Positions 13,886 to 14,557 of a stretch of 14,557 nt of DNA are shown here, in pieces (position 1 is the first letter of the stretch; each line of letters begins with the position of its first letter). The notes beneath the pieces were generated by a model. It saw only the letters and a list, made by a program, of their open reading frames with translations. It searched no databases and was not told the origin of the DNA. The position numbers and the translations under genes are program-made. Origin of the DNA: CAVQFC01 sp036497895. GTDB taxonomy: Bacteria; Acidobacteriota; Vicinamibacteria; Vicinamibacterales; CAVVIG01. The stretch spans positions 1 to 14,557 of the forward strand of contig DASXIR010000033.1 in NCBI GenBank assembly GCA_036497895.1. The letters run 5' to 3'.

Positions 13886-13922
13886 GTTGAAACTCCAGAA
13901 TCCACGCGGAGAAACTGCTGCA

Positions 13923-13931
13923 ATTGTACCA
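13923..13931 (-). promoter_or_regulatory. Extended -10 promoter for tatA
   Basis: On the minus strand TGG-TACAAT matches the TGn-TATAAT extended -10 element with one mismatch. It lies in the 58-bp gap between the reductase stop and the tatA ATG. No consensus -35 is at standard spacing. The predicted start, near 13916, would give a leader of about 31 bases containing the GGAG ribosome-binding site. Confidence 0.5.
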
Positions 13932-13943
13932 CCGAACCGAGGG

Positions 13944-14557
13944 TCAGATGCGTAGCAGCAGACGTGCCACGAGCCGCCACTCCCAGGTGCGGAGCAGCCG
14001 CGACTTCAGCCCTGCGTAGCTCTGGCGGCCGGCGATGAGGTCGGCCATGACCGCCCGAATGGCGCTGCTTTGATGGAGCGCATGCACGACGAGGCCGGCG
14101 AATGCAGGACGGAAGAAACCGGCTTTCAGACGGGCGGCGGATGCCAGGTCTGGCACGACCTCTTCGTTGATGCGTTGCGCGTAGAGGGGCGGATTGTTCG
14201 CAACGAGCGCGTCGGCTGCCCATTGACCGGAGGCGATCGCGAAATAGATCCCCTCGCGGGTGATCGGATCGACCAGTCCCGCCGCGTCGCCAATCAGGGA
14301 CCAACGCGGTCCGGCGAGTTGGAAACACTCGAAATCGCGGGCGTCCAGGGACGGGATCGGCCACGAATAGGGATCGAGCCTGGCGTCGCCGGCGATCCTC
14401 GACCGCGCGATCCAGCCCGCCGTGATCTCGCGCAGCTTACCGACGGTGACGCCGGCGTCGGCCTGACCGCACACCCCGATCGCCAGGTGATCGGGCCGTG
14501 GGAACGACCAGATATAGCCGGGAGGATCCGACAACAGCTCGAGGACGATCTCGTCGC
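13944..14557 (-). CDS. Geranylgeranyl reductase-family FAD-dependent oxidoreductase (partial, N-terminus outside window)
   Basis: About 204 residues of the C-terminal half; the frame is open through the right edge, so the N-terminal Rossmann FAD-binding part (GxGxxG) is not in view. The TTG at 14534 is an internal Leu, since coding-like sequence (DEIVLELLSDPPGYIWSFP) continues upstream of it. The diagnostic motif is LIGDAAGLVDPITREGIYFAIASG, whose GDAAG binds the FAD ribityl/phosphate in the p-hydroxybenzoate hydroxylase fold and whose D-P-x-T-x-E-G-I continuation is typical of the GG-reductase/halogenase-like group. GYIWSFPRPDHLAIGVCG also fits. Members reduce isoprenoid double bonds (menaquinone, archaeal-type lipids, chlorophyll side chain) or act on other hydrophobic substrates; which applies cannot be told from this half. 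It ends in a basic stretch (RTWEWRLVARLLLRI). tatA follows after 58 bp. Confidence 0.8.
   Translation of the reverse strand, partial: DEIVLELLSDPPGYIWSFPRPDHLAIGVCGQADAGVTVGKLREITAGWIARSRIAGDARLDPYSWPIPSLDARDFECFQLAGPRWSLIGDAAGLVDPITREGIYFAIASGQWAADALVANNPPLYAQRINEEVVPDLASAARLKAGFFRPAFAGLVVHALHQSSAIRAVMADLIAGRQSYAGLKSRLLRTWEWRLVARLLLRI

Noticed and set aside
14532..14534. TTG at 14534 as the start of the reductase
   Set aside because: Coding-like sequence continues upstream to the window edge, and the conserved FAD-binding N-terminus must lie outside, so this TTG is an internal Leu codon.

Overview
The window is 14.6 kb of GC-rich bacterial chromosome, almost fully coding, with ordinary housekeeping content. 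The mix is: an ECF sigma / zinc anti-sigma pair with a Spy-type periplasmic protein and a TolC-family channel, ATP-type PEP carboxykinase, GatB, FtsEX, RNase R, SelB, a minimal TatA and a geranylgeranyl-reductase-like flavoprotein. This suggests a Gram-negative (outer-membrane-bearing) bacterium that makes selenoproteins. Protein style and gene content look most like Acidobacteriota (Vicinamibacteria-like). That placement is inference: there is no rRNA or other decisive marker here.

Layout. (1) 1-2858, minus strand: sigma factor -> anti-sigma factor -> Spy/CpxP-like protein -> TolC-family protein (cut by the left edge). This reads as an envelope-stress or efflux module. (2) 2859-2993: regulatory region between the divergent sigma gene and pckA, with a good sigma-70 promoter for pckA. 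(3) 2994-6030, plus: pckA and gatB, one base apart. (4) 6042-7613, plus: extended -10 promoter, then ftsE-ftsX. (5) 7628-11628, plus: a consensus-like sigma-70 promoter, then an unrecognised 94-residue protein, a MOFRL-type glycerate 2-kinase and rnr, packed as one operon. (6) 11649-11772: an array of 7-bp repeats in inverted arrangement, forming a long imperfect hairpin that abuts the selB start. (7) 11774-13729, plus: selB, whose 3' end overlaps the convergent tatA by 6 bp. (8) 13724-14557, minus: tatA (53 residues) and the C-terminal part of an FAD-dependent reductase cut by the right edge.

I found no phage, IS element, CRISPR array, tRNA, rRNA, toxin-antitoxin or defence system, and nothing I would call a new multi-gene system. 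Points worth a second look: the glycerate kinase reading frame has no ATG/GTG/TTG that would include its conserved N-terminus, and seems to start at a CTG overlapping the upstream stop; the repeat hairpin occupies the place of selB's ribosome-binding site; ftsE appears to have a very short leader with a TTG start; and the 94-residue orphan has its own strong promoter.
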